The translations under genes and the position numbers were made by a program. The notes under the pieces were generated by a model. It searched no databases. It worked only from the letters and a program-made list of their open reading frames with translations, and was not told where the DNA came from. DNA of 64,000 nt from Lysinibacillus sphaericus (GTDB lineage Bacteria > Bacillota > Bacilli > Bacillales_A > Planococcaceae). Of this stretch, positions 8,459-16,231 are shown in pieces; the first letter of the stretch is position 1; each line of letters opens with the position of its first letter. The stretch lies in assembly GCF_001629735.1 (NCBI RefSeq), contig NZ_CP015224.1, positions 1,922,001 through 1,986,000 of the forward strand, in the 5' to 3' direction.

Positions 8459-9109
8459 TTATTCTCTAGCCAGCCTCTGCCATTCTAATACACCCTCTTC
8501 TAACCGGAAAGCATTGATCCCTTTTGCTTTCAACATTTTTACAGCTTCGGCTGACATTAAGCAATAAGGTCCTCTACAGTAAGCTACAATGTCAATATGT
8601 GTTGGCAGGGTAGATAGTTGATTCTCTAATTCTTCAATAGGCATAGAAACGGCTCCTGGAATATGTGCTTGTTCAAATTCTTCTTTTGGTCGAACATCGA
8701 GTAATAGCACTTCTCCTTTATCCATGCGTAATACGAGATCCGAAGGCGTTACTCCCTCTATGCCAAGATGCTCATTAAAAAATTCTTCTTTTATTTGTTG
8801 AACCTGAATCAATTGTTTTTCAGATAGCGCATGTAATGTCGTTAAAAATTTAGCAATCACTTCATCTGCTAATTCGTAGATAACAAAATTACCTTCCTTT
8901 GAAAATTTGACTAATCTGGCATTAAAAAGTGTCTTTAAATGCTGAGACACATTAGCTACGGACATATCTGTACTTTTGGCTAATGCATCAACAGACTTTG
9001 GACCTTGAGAGAGAATATCAAGTATTTCTAATCGTTTAGGGCTTGATAAACTTTTTCCAATTCTAGCGAATTCTTGATATAACAAATCCTTTAAATGTCG
9101 TTCATGCAA
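8459..9109 (-). CDS. ArsR-family regulator fused to a rhodanese domain
   Basis: 216 residues. The N-terminal ArsR winged helix (about 1-95) includes SPKRLEILDILSQGPKSVDALA and the recognition helix MSVANVSQHLKTL. The C-terminal rhodanese domain (about 120-216) has the active-site loop VAYCRGPYC, so the catalytic cysteine is present plus a second cysteine four residues later. Translation starts at a TTG with AAAGGTGG 9 bases upstream. A perfect 34-bp palindrome just upstream is a likely autoregulatory operator. Fusions of this type probably sense reactive sulfur or redox state through the cysteines (inference). It heads a probable operon with the MFS gene. Confidence 0.9.
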   Translation of the reverse strand: MHERHLKDLLYQEFARIGKSLSSPKRLEILDILSQGPKSVDALAKSTDMSVANVSQHLKTLFNARLVKFSKEGNFVIYELADEVIAKFLTTLHALSEKQLIQVQQIKEEFFNEHLGIEGVTPSDLVLRMDKGEVLLLDVRPKEEFEQAHIPGAVSMPIEELENQLSTLPTHIDIVAYCRGPYCLMSAEAVKMLKAKGINAFRLEEGVLEWQRLARE

Positions 9110-9124
9110 TGTTGAGTACCACCT

Positions 9125-9158
9125 TTCAACTATTCAATTAATTTATTGAATAGTTGAA
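9125..9158. promoter_or_regulatory. Probable ArsR-type operator, perfect palindrome
   Basis: TTCAACTATTCAAT (9125-9138) and ATTGAATAGTTGAA (9145-9158) are exact reverse complements across a 6-bp AT spacer. Each arm contains ATTGAATA-type half sites typical of ArsR operators. It lies 16 bases upstream of the ArsR-rhodanese start. Confidence 0.8.
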
Positions 9159-9221
9159 TATTAATTCTTTATTTTACCATTGTCAATTACTTAATTTTAC
9201 GAAAAAAACCATTTTTTAAGC

Positions 9222-9253
9222 ACAAAAAAGAACATGTTTTAAAAACATGTTCT
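9222..9253 (-). terminator. Terminator of the second MFS gene
   Basis: On the minus strand AGAACATGTTTT and AAAACATGTTCT form a 12-bp stem followed by TTTTTTG, 11 bases after the stop codon. Confidence 0.88.
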
Positions 9254-9263
9254 AGCAATAGGA

Positions 9264-10451
9264 CTAAAGGGCGTGCATGACGACTTTCTTTTTCTTAGAA
9301 TAAAATAAAAATGTCGTCGTTAAGCTCAAACTAATAATGCCAAATACAAGCCCCATCCCACTTAAGCCAATTACATCTAGCATCATACCTGTAGACAATA
9401 GCACGACTTGAAAGACGACCGAATCAATCATATTTCGGAAAGAGAAAAAACGTCCATGAAATTGTTTTGGAACCTGTTTCTGAAAAATAACCATAGTCGT
9501 TGGGAAGAAACAGCCTACTGTAAAGCCAAATACTCCAAAGGCTACTAAAGCAAAAAGTTTGATATCTGCTAGTAATAGCAAGAGCTCCATGGACCCAATA
9601 ATAAATGCCAATGTGAAGAGGAGTGTGCCCATTTGTACTCGATCAGCTATTATTTTTAAGCCTGCCGCACCAAGCATAAAGCCGATACCTTCCACTGTAT
9701 ACAACAAACCTGAAATCGTTGTCGATTGATGCATTTCAGAAATTTTCATAATAACTAAATTAAAAGAGCCTAAAAATAACGTTGGAATTAACATAAGCAC
9801 CAATGTCATTAGAACCATTGGATGCTCTTTCACCATCGGTAATACCTCTTTAAAGTTTCCTTTTTCTTTGTTTGTTACTGTTGCATTTGTCACTTCATCT
9901 AATTGCAATAAACTAGTAATAACAAACATGACGATATATACGATAAATGAAATGATATATAACCATTTTAATTCAAAAAAGCTTAGCATGAATCCTGCTG
10001 CGGCTGTACCGATGATTCTAGAAATAGTTCTAGCGTTCATTTGCCAGGCATTCAATGTAATTAAGTCTTGCTCCTTTGCAATCATTGGAATAATGGATTG
10101 CAGTGCAGGCATATAAAAGGCAGCTGCTATTTGCAATGTAATTAAAAATAAAATCATCCATACAACCGAATTTGTATAAAGTGCGATAAACATAAATAAT
10201 ACACTCACTATTCGCCCAATACTCGCCATTTGTACAACCGTTTTTTTCTTCGATTGATCGATAATACGACCAGCCATAGGCCCTACGACCAAGCCCGCTA
10301 AAATACCACAAGAAATAATTAATGATTTGTGAAAGTCTGAAGGTACTACCTCTTGCATAAAGGCGAGATTTCCAATAATACCAGCCCACAAGCCTAGACC
10401 TACGACGAATTCACCTAATAAAATAATCCATACATTTCGATTTCGCCACAT
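9264..10451 (-). CDS. MFS transporter, macrolide-efflux-like
   Basis: 395 residues and about twelve membrane helices. The N-terminus (WIILLGEFVVGLGLWAGIIGNLAFMQEVVP) and the TM2-TM3 loop GRIIDQSKKKTVVQM resemble the MFS subgroup that includes Mef-type macrolide and other drug exporters. A GAGGAG ribosome site lies 7-8 bases before the ATG. The gene is monocistronic, with a strong terminator right after its stop. Substrate not determined; drug efflux is a family-level inference. Confidence 0.85.
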   Translation of the reverse strand: MWRNRNVWIILLGEFVVGLGLWAGIIGNLAFMQEVVPSDFHKSLIISCGILAGLVVGPMAGRIIDQSKKKTVVQMASIGRIVSVLFMFIALYTNSVVWMILFLITLQIAAAFYMPALQSIIPMIAKEQDLITLNAWQMNARTISRIIGTAAAGFMLSFFELKWLYIISFIVYIVMFVITSLLQLDEVTNATVTNKEKGNFKEVLPMVKEHPMVLMTLVLMLIPTLFLGSFNLVIMKISEMHQSTTISGLLYTVEGIGFMLGAAGLKIIADRVQMGTLLFTLAFIIGSMELLLLLADIKLFALVAFGVFGFTVGCFFPTTMVIFQKQVPKQFHGRFFSFRNMIDSVVFQVVLLSTGMMLDVIGLSGMGLVFGIISLSLTTTFLFYSKKKKVVMHAL

Positions 10452-10642
10452 GCTGTTCTCCTCGTTGTTCCTACAATGTCATAAAACCTATCGTAACAAA
10501 ATTTAAAATATTCGTACACAGTGATATAAAAAAATATTACTAGGTTCTATGCCATTCCACCCTTTTCTATCTTTTTTTAAGAAGTATACTATTTTTCCTA
10601 TAAAGAAAAATCATCCAAAAGTTTGAATTATATAAGCAAAAA

Positions 10643-10676
10643 AACACCGTTTGATGAATTAATCAAACGATGTTTT
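10643..10676 (-). terminator. Terminator of the mnt operon
   Basis: ACACCGTTTGAT (10644-10655) pairs with ATCAAACGATGT (10662-10672) with one mismatch. It is flanked by A and T runs on both sides, so it works after mntD and possibly in both directions. Confidence 0.85.
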
Positions 10677-10679
10677 TTA

Positions 10680-11549
10680 TTATGATAGCTCCAGCTTATG
10701 CACAAGCGCTTTTCTTCTGCGCTCGATTATTTTTTGACTAATTAATGTAATGATAAACAACAAGCCTACAGTTGTGGCCATCATCCCTGCTATAGAGGTA
10801 TCCCATAGCTTCGCTAAATAATAGCCGATCACGGAAGCTGCAGCCCCAAAGAGCATGCTGTAGATAAACATTTGCTTAATCGTTTGACTAATTAAATAAG
10901 AAGTTGCTGCTGGACCAATTAGCATGGCCACGACTAAAATAGCTCCTACGCTATCAAAGGCTGCAACAGTTGTAAATGAAATCGAGGTCATAAATCCATA
11001 GTGGAGAAAGACAACAGGTATACCAATTGTTGCGGCATAGACAGGGTCAAAGGTTGCAAGCTTCATTTCCTTAAAGAATAGTAGCAAAAATCCAATATTG
11101 ATGATTAAGACAAGTAAAAGCATCCATACTGCCTTAGGCATTGCTAGACCTAAAATCGTCCATCGATCCCATGGAACGAAAGCAATCTCTCCCATTAAGA
11201 CATGCTCTACATCCAAATGAACATTACTTGCAAATAATGTAATTAGCAGGACTCCCGCCGCGAATAACGATGTAAATACCACCCCTATCGCTGCATCCTC
11301 TTGAATACCAGAAGAATGTAATAATTGCACAAGATAAGCAGTTAAAATACCTGCAACTGCTGCACCTATCAACATCCAAAAGCCATTTAATGATTGGGTA
11401 ATGATATAGGCCATCACAATCCCAAAGATTACAGTATGACTAATGGCATCAGCTATCATGGACATTTTACGCAAAATAAGAAAAACGCCTGCAATCCCAC
11501 ATGTTATACCCACTAATAAGCCAGTTACTACCACCCAGAATTCTATCAT
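10680..11549 (-). CDS. mntD: Manganese/metal ABC transporter permease (second)
   Basis: 289 residues with eight or nine hydrophobic segments, an ABC-3 family permease for divalent metal. Typical features are IAGVFLILRKMSMIADAISHTVIFGIV near the N-terminus and the second-half motif SVGAILVVAMLIGPAATSYL. It overlaps the other permease by 4 bases (ATGA). The order binding protein, ATPase, permease, permease is that of B. subtilis mntABCD; zinc systems usually have one permease. With the MntR-like box upstream, manganese is the most likely substrate. It forms the membrane channel with MntC. Confidence 0.82.
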   Translation of the reverse strand: MIEFWVVVTGLLVGITCGIAGVFLILRKMSMIADAISHTVIFGIVMAYIITQSLNGFWMLIGAAVAGILTAYLVQLLHSSGIQEDAAIGVVFTSLFAAGVLLITLFASNVHLDVEHVLMGEIAFVPWDRWTILGLAMPKAVWMLLLVLIINIGFLLLFFKEMKLATFDPVYAATIGIPVVFLHYGFMTSISFTTVAAFDSVGAILVVAMLIGPAATSYLISQTIKQMFIYSMLFGAAASVIGYYLAKLWDTSIAGMMATTVGLLFIITLISQKIIERRRKALVHKLELS

Positions 11550-12418
11550 CCTACATCACCCTGCTTTCGAAATTGCATTTTTCTACGATATTTATTAATT
11601 TGACCAGCAGGACTTATAAAATAGGAGATCAAGAATATACCTGCCGCCACTAGAACGATAATAGGACCGGTTGATAATCCTGTTCGAATCGCGCTAATAA
11701 AAGTACCTGTAACACCTGAGATACCTCCAATCGCTGCACTCAAGAGGAGCATCGTACTCAATTTTTTAGTCCATAATTTGGCGCATGCAGCAGGAATAAT
11801 TAATAAAGCTGACATTAAAATTACGCCTACAGCCTGGATCCCTGTAACAATTGTCATGACAATTAACACTGTTAGCGTGGCCTTTAAAGCTTCAATCGGT
11901 AAGCCAATTCCTTTTGCATAAACAGGATCAAAGATGAGTAATTTCCATTCCTTATAAAAGAAAAGACTAACTAAAATAATTATGGCTGCACTGATGAACA
12001 GCCACATTAAATCAGCTTTTGTCATCGTTGCGGCTTTGCCAAATATAAAATTATTAAGGCCACTCTGGTTTCCAATTGGACTTCTGTTGACAACTGTTAA
12101 AAACACTACTCCGACACCAAAAAATACGGTCAGTACTAATCCAATAGCTGCATCCGCCTTCAATTTTGAAAAAGATACAATCCATTGTATACAATACACA
12201 GATAAAGCAGATGTAATACCCGCTCCCAGCATTAAAATCGGTAATTCCTTTTGCCCTGTGAGCAGGAACGCAAGTGCGATACCTGGTAATGCTGCATGTG
12301 CCGCAGCATCGCCCACTAAGCTTTGTTTTTGCAAGAAGGAGAAAGTTCCAGTTATGCCTGCAGCTATACCCAGTAACATAGTGCCACTAAGTACCCACAA
12401 TAAGTTACCACTTAACAT
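11546..12418 (-). CDS. mntC: Manganese/metal ABC transporter permease (first)
   Basis: 290 residues, ABC-3 family permease. It shares with its neighbour the N-terminal pattern GITGTFSFLQKQSLVGDAAAHAALPGIALAFL and the later VGVILMSALLIIPAACA. AAGGAGGG precedes the ATG by 6 bases. The end of the gene overlaps mntD by 4 bases, so both are coupled. It probably forms a heterodimeric channel with MntD. Metal specificity comes from operon layout and the MntR-like site, not from residues in this protein. Confidence 0.82.
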   Translation of the reverse strand: MLSGNLLWVLSGTMLLGIAAGITGTFSFLQKQSLVGDAAAHAALPGIALAFLLTGQKELPILMLGAGITSALSVYCIQWIVSFSKLKADAAIGLVLTVFFGVGVVFLTVVNRSPIGNQSGLNNFIFGKAATMTKADLMWLFISAAIIILVSLFFYKEWKLLIFDPVYAKGIGLPIEALKATLTVLIVMTIVTGIQAVGVILMSALLIIPAACAKLWTKKLSTMLLLSAAIGGISGVTGTFISAIRTGLSTGPIIVLVAAGIFLISYFISPAGQINKYRRKMQFRKQGDVG

Positions 12419-12430
12419 CTTGAACCCTCC

Positions 12431-13159
12431 TTATGCATGCTGCATCATGAAAAGTTTACCACCATATGTTTTTTGTAATTGTTCTGGTGTAAAAACATCT
12501 TCTGTTGCACCTGATGCTAATATCGTTTTGTTTAGTAGAATCGTATAATCAAAATATTCCTTGACCGTTTGAAGATCGTGATGCACAACAAAAATACTTT
12601 TGCCCTGAGCCTTTAATGCTTTTAAAATATCAATAATCGTTTTTTCTGTTGCAGCATCTACTCCAGCAAATGGCTCATCTAAGAAATAAATATCTGCATT
12701 TTGTGCTAGAGCTCTTGCTAGGAATACACGCTGCTGCTGTCCGCCCGAAAGTTGTCCTATAGAACGGTCTGCAAAGTCCAGCATCCCTACACTTGCTAAT
12801 GCTTGCCGAGCGACCAGTTTATCTTGCTTCGTCGGTCTTTTAAATAAACCTGTATGGCCATATCTCCCCATCAACACGACATCGAGGGCATTCGTTGGAA
12901 AATCCCAATCAACGGCATTTCGCTGAGGTACATATCCAACTACTAAACTTTTTGGCTCAAAGATTTTACCAAGAATCTCAACTTTCCCCACTTTATTAGG
13001 AAGTTGATTTAATATAGCCTTTAAAAACGTTGATTTTCCGGCACCATTTGGCCCGATTATCGCAGCTAGATGACCTTTAGGAACCGTCACACAGGCATTT
13101 TCCAATACTGTTTTCTTATCATAAGCTACTGAAAGATTTTCCACTGTTAATGCATCCAT
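12431..13159 (-). CDS. mntB: Manganese/metal ABC transporter ATP-binding protein
   Basis: 242 residues with a full set of ABC motifs: Walker A GPNGAGKST, Q loop (VPQRNAVDWDFP, the VDWxFP form characteristic of metal-importing ABC proteins), signature LSGGQQQR, Walker B DIYFLDEP and H loop VVHHDL. I prefer the ATG at 13159 because AGGTGG lies 5 bases upstream; a GTG at 13168 is also open. It energises MntC/MntD on the cytoplasmic side. It directly follows mntA. Confidence 0.88.
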   Translation of the reverse strand: MDALTVENLSVAYDKKTVLENACVTVPKGHLAAIIGPNGAGKSTFLKAILNQLPNKVGKVEILGKIFEPKSLVVGYVPQRNAVDWDFPTNALDVVLMGRYGHTGLFKRPTKQDKLVARQALASVGMLDFADRSIGQLSGGQQQRVFLARALAQNADIYFLDEPFAGVDAATEKTIIDILKALKAQGKSIFVVHHDLQTVKEYFDYTILLNKTILASGATEDVFTPEQLQKTYGGKLFMMQHA

Positions 13160-13168
13160 TTTATCCAC

Positions 13169-14083
13169 CTACTTTAATGCATCGACAATTGTGTCGATGT
13201 TATATTTATACATCCCTATATACGTACCTTCTGTAGTGCCTTCCGCACCCATCGCATCCGAAAATAGTTCTCCACCGATCACGATGTCATGTCCCTTTTC
13301 TTTAGCCCCTTCAATCACGGCCTTCATCGCTTTATCAGATACACTAGATTCGATAAAAAGGGCCTTGATTTTATGAGCTACTAAAAAATCAACCATTTCC
13401 TGTACGTCTTTGACTCCGTACTCTGAATCCGTACTTAGTCCTTGTAAGCCACGCACTTGGAAACCTCGGCTTCGACCAAAATAATTAAAAGCATCATGGG
13501 CAGTAACTAGAATCCTTTGCGGCTCTGGAATTTCTTTGACACGCTGTTGCGCATAGCTTTGTAAATCGTCTAGCTTGTTTAAGTAAGACTCTTCATTTTC
13601 TTGAAAATCTTCTTTGAATTCTGGGTATTCTTCTTGAAGTTGCAAACTGATTGCTTGGACAACGCCCTTCCATAGCTCGATATCAAACCAAATATGAGGA
13701 TCATGTAGCATGGCATCGCTATCACTTGCAAGTAACTGCTTAGTATCTAACGTTTCCCCAACAGCTAACACGGTTTTATCCTTTGCCATTTGTTCAAAAA
13801 TATCGAGCATCTGTCCTTCTAAATGTAAACCATTGTAAAAAATAACTTCAGCCTTATCCAATTTCGATAAATCACTTTGCGTAGCCTTGTATAAATGGGG
13901 GTCTACCCCAGGTCCCATTAATGCTGATACTTGTAAATGATCGCCACTAATTTCTTTTATGGCATCTGCAATTTGTCCTGTCGTTGCGACAACAATTCCT
14001 TTTTTTTCTCCATCTGCTTCAGTTGAACAACCGAATAACAGAAGTGAGAGTGATAGTACGAATACACCTAACCATTGTTTCAT
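13169..14083 (-). CDS. mntA: Manganese/metal ABC transporter substrate-binding lipoprotein
   Basis: 304 residues. A lipoprotein signal with lipobox LLFGC (Cys19) is followed by a cluster A-I (ZnuA/MntA/PsaA) binding fold. Likely metal ligands are the His in GVDPHLYKATQSD, the His in DPHIWFDIELW, the Glu in FIESSVSDKAMK and a late Asp (GGELFSDAMG). There is no long His-rich loop of the type found in zinc-binding ZnuA, which favours manganese. It captures the metal outside the membrane and hands it to MntCD. A GAGGT ribosome site precedes the ATG. A 166-base gap separates it from the upstream 51-codon ORF. Confidence 0.85.
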   Translation of the reverse strand: MKQWLGVFVLSLSLLLFGCSTEADGEKKGIVVATTGQIADAIKEISGDHLQVSALMGPGVDPHLYKATQSDLSKLDKAEVIFYNGLHLEGQMLDIFEQMAKDKTVLAVGETLDTKQLLASDSDAMLHDPHIWFDIELWKGVVQAISLQLQEEYPEFKEDFQENEESYLNKLDDLQSYAQQRVKEIPEPQRILVTAHDAFNYFGRSRGFQVRGLQGLSTDSEYGVKDVQEMVDFLVAHKIKALFIESSVSDKAMKAVIEGAKEKGHDIVIGGELFSDAMGAEGTTEGTYIGMYKYNIDTIVDALK

Positions 14084-14249
14084 TGACTTACCTCTACTTT
14101 CATTTTATTAGCCATTGCTTGAAAAAAAGCAGTCATGATACACCGATAAAGGGGGTGGCGGACATGCCTTATTAAATCTTTTGACTACGCCCGCCTTGTC
14201 AGACTTGCATCCTTAAATGCATTGCTCCTTCTCATACAGCCTACTTTAT

Positions 14250-14405
14250 TTATATAATTTTCCGAATAAACTGGCGCCAGCTCATCCAGAAAAGGATTAA
14301 TATTATGCCCGCTCCTACAGACTCTGTAAGTTTCCAAAGAATCGTAAGAAGTAATAAAACAACCATTGGAAGAATCGTCAGCTTAAAATCACCTAACTCT
14401 TTCAT
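14250..14405 (-). CDS. Small membrane protein (51 residues) at the head of the mnt operon
   Basis: A 51-codon reading frame, ATG at 14405 and TAA at 14250-14252. The protein starts MKELGDFKLT and ends FIRKII. It has two hydrophobic stretches (about residues 11-24, ILPMVVLLLLTILW, and 30-42, VGAGIILILFWMS) joined by a short KLTESV loop, with a basic tail. The upstream AAGAAGAG element is a weak ribosome site. It is the first gene after the promoter with the MntR-like box and reads in the same direction as mntABCD, so it is probably co-transcribed and manganese-repressed. I do not recognise the family. A role as a small regulator or accessory of metal transport is inference only. Confidence 0.6.
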   Translation of the reverse strand: MKELGDFKLTILPMVVLLLLTILWKLTESVGAGIILILFWMSWRQFIRKII

Positions 14406-14436
14406 TCACGCACTCTTCTTTCTTTAGAGATATTTT

Positions 14437-14480
14437 GTTTCCCTTAGGAAAAATATATGCTTAAAACAAAAATAATTCAA
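14437..14480 (-). promoter_or_regulatory. mnt operon promoter with overlapping MntR-like box
   Basis: On the minus strand TTGAAT (14480-14475), 17 bases, TATATT (14457-14452) form a SigA promoter. Directly after the -10 lies TTTTTCCTAAGGGAAAC (14453-14437), with arms TTTCC/GGAAA, close to the MntR operators I recall from B. subtilis mntA and mntH (GGGAAAC half). A repressor bound here would block initiation. Next genes: the 51-codon ORF, then mntABCD. Confidence 0.7.
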
Positions 14481-14543
14481 CTACTTTATGAAAATTTCTT
14501 TTAAAAAATTTTTTTCTAGAGGTAAATTTACTTTCGCCCAAAC

Positions 14544-14577
14544 AAAAAATCTCTAATGCTATGATTAGAGATTTTTT
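14544..14577 (-). terminator. Terminator after the TetR gene
   Basis: AAAAAATCTCTAAT (14544-14557) pairs with ATTAGAGATTTTTT (14564-14577). It lies just past the TetR stop on the minus strand and also insulates the mnt promoter from read-through. Confidence 0.85.
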
Positions 14578-14591
14578 ATAAAATAGTGATA

Positions 14592-15209
14592 TTACATGCG
14601 TTTATCATTGATTCCAAGTGGTTTTCCTATAAATTCAAATGCATAAATATGCGTTTTAGTTAATTCAATAATGTCTTTTATTAAAGCTTCTTCTGATTTT
14701 TCATAGTTGCTTGCAATCCATTGCATCATTAATCCGTAAAAACCATAAGAGGTATAATGTTTGAACATATCCATATTCACTGGTTGATGGTTGATGGTCT
14801 CAAAGTTAAATTGTTCTTGATAAATTTTTGTTATCGTAAGAGGCATCCGGGTATGCAATCCAGGAATCGTATCTTCAAAGTTTAATAGCTCAAAAAATGT
14901 ACGATTCTTATAAATGTAATGAATAATATTAAAAGAAGGAGCTTTTAGCTTCGTTGTATACACTCTTTCTCCAAACAGGTATGGTTCCCCTACCGCTACT
15001 TCTAGGCCATTTAACATCTGCTCTAGCAAATTTTCTGCTAGCTCAAATTTATCCTGAAAATGCACATAAAAGGTACTACGATTATAGCCTGCTTGTTCTA
15101 CAATATCTTTTACTGTAATTGCCTGAAATCCTTGTTTTTTAATTAAATCAACTAAAGCGCTATAAAAATGACGACGGGTTCTTTCCTGTCTTTGTGTCCA
15201 TTTTGTCAC
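14592..15209 (-). CDS. TetR-family transcriptional regulator
   Basis: The N-terminal TetR helix-turn-helix is clear: RTRRHFYSALVDLIKKQGFQAITVKDIVEQAGYNRSTFYVHFQDK, followed by an all-helical ligand domain. I prefer the GTG at 15209 (205 residues), which has GGGAGG 8 bases upstream; the ATG at 15233 overlaps that site and lacks one of its own. It is divergent from the SDR gene, with a TGTCTA/TAGACA inverted repeat between them, so it probably represses both itself and the dehydrogenase. The ligand is unknown. Confidence 0.88.
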   Translation of the reverse strand: MTKWTQRQERTRRHFYSALVDLIKKQGFQAITVKDIVEQAGYNRSTFYVHFQDKFELAENLLEQMLNGLEVAVGEPYLFGERVYTTKLKAPSFNIIHYIYKNRTFFELLNFEDTIPGLHTRMPLTITKIYQEQFNFETINHQPVNMDMFKHYTSYGFYGLMMQWIASNYEKSEEALIKDIIELTKTHIYAFEFIGKPLGINDKRM

Positions 15210-15245
15210 TATTCCTTCCTCCCTTTTAGACATTTTACATAGATA

Positions 15246-15262
15246 TGTCTACTAGTTAGACA
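15246..15262. promoter_or_regulatory. Probable TetR operator between tetR and the SDR gene
   Basis: TGTCTA (15246-15251) and TAGACA (15257-15262) flank CTAGT, giving a 17-bp imperfect palindrome upstream of both divergent genes. A 16-base match to its left part recurs before the LacI gene (44960-44975). Confidence 0.6.
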
Positions 15263-15368
15263 CTTGCCATGACATTAATGATTGTTTCCGTTTTATAGAG
15301 TTTTACAATAAAAGTACACCGTAATCGACGCAGTGTGCAAGAAAATTACTTTTAAGGGAGTGTCATGT

Positions 15369-16106
15369 ATGGGGAAATTACAAGATAAAGTAGCAATTAT
15401 TACTGGTGGTGCTTCTGGAATTGGAGCAGCAACTGCTGAATTATTTGTAGCAGAAGGTGCTAAAGTGGTACTTGTGGACCTTAATGAAGAAAAAGGTCAA
15501 GCATTTGCAGCTCAACTGCAGGCAAAAGGAGCAGAGGCTATCTTTATGAAAGCAAATGTAACAGATGAAAATGAAGTAGCCGCCATTTATCAAACAACAC
15601 TAGGGACATTTGGCAAAGTCGATGTTCTTTTTAATAATGCAGGAATTGGGCGAGTAACGCCAACTGAGGATTTGCCTTATGCAGAGTGGCGTCAAACAGT
15701 GAATGTGGATTTAGATGGCGTATTTTTAATGGCACAGGCTGCCATTAAGGAGATGCTAAAAGCGAATGGCGGGACAATTGTCAATACTGCCTCCATGTAT
15801 GGATGGGTTGGTTCACCAGGGTCTGCAGCCTACAATGCAGCTAAAGGTGGCGTCATCAACTTAACACGTTCACTAGCATTAGAGTTTGCTACACGCGGTA
15901 TCCGCGTTAATGCACTTTGCCCTGGTTTTATTGATACACCGATTATTCCTGAGGAGAGCAAAGAGCCATTACGTCATGTAACACCTATGCAACGTTTAGG
16001 TCAACCAGAGGAAATGGCAAAAGCCGTTTTATTCATGGCGTGCGATGATTCAACATTTATGACAGGCAACACATTAACGGTGGATGGTGGCTATACTGCC
16101 CAATAA
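15369..16106 (+). CDS. Short-chain dehydrogenase/reductase (SDR)
   Basis: 245 residues, classical SDR: cofactor motif TGGASGIG near residue 12, acidic VDLNEEK after beta-2 (favouring NAD), NNAG, catalytic Ser-Tyr-Lys in the SMYGWVGSPGSAAYNAAKGG region, and a C-terminal FMTGNTLTVDGGYTAQ. The start at 15369 has AAGGGAG 8 bases upstream; the longer reading to 15333 lacks a site. It resembles FabG-like oxidoreductases, but an isolated gene under TetR control is unlikely to be the housekeeping FabG. Substrate unknown. Confidence 0.88.
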   Translation: MGKLQDKVAIITGGASGIGAATAELFVAEGAKVVLVDLNEEKGQAFAAQLQAKGAEAIFMKANVTDENEVAAIYQTTLGTFGKVDVLFNNAGIGRVTPTEDLPYAEWRQTVNVDLDGVFLMAQAAIKEMLKANGGTIVNTASMYGWVGSPGSAAYNAAKGGVINLTRSLALEFATRGIRVNALCPGFIDTPIIPEESKEPLRHVTPMQRLGQPEEMAKAVLFMACDDSTFMTGNTLTVDGGYTAQ

Positions 16107-16116
16107 ATAACACAAA

Positions 16117-16154
16117 ATAATCGCTTCCTCTGTAGAAGGAAGCGATTATTTTTT
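16117..16154 (+). terminator. Terminator of the SDR gene
   Basis: TAATCGCTTCCT and AGGAAGCGATTA form a 12-bp stem followed by TTTTTT, about 10 bases after the SDR stop. Confidence 0.9.
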
Positions 16155-16231
16155 ATTGAGAAAAATTTGCAGTTTTTATCCATTTCCTGCAAACTATTAA
16201 CATATCGAGCAAGAAAGGATGAAGATGACAA

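Noticed and set aside
14084..14249. Possible leader peptides and a second Mn riboswitch between the 51-codon ORF and mntA
   Set aside because: Short frames (up to 18 codons, one overlapping the mntA start) have no ribosome site, and the yybP-ykoY conserved elements are missing. Only a GGCGGGC/GTCCGCC stem is visible.
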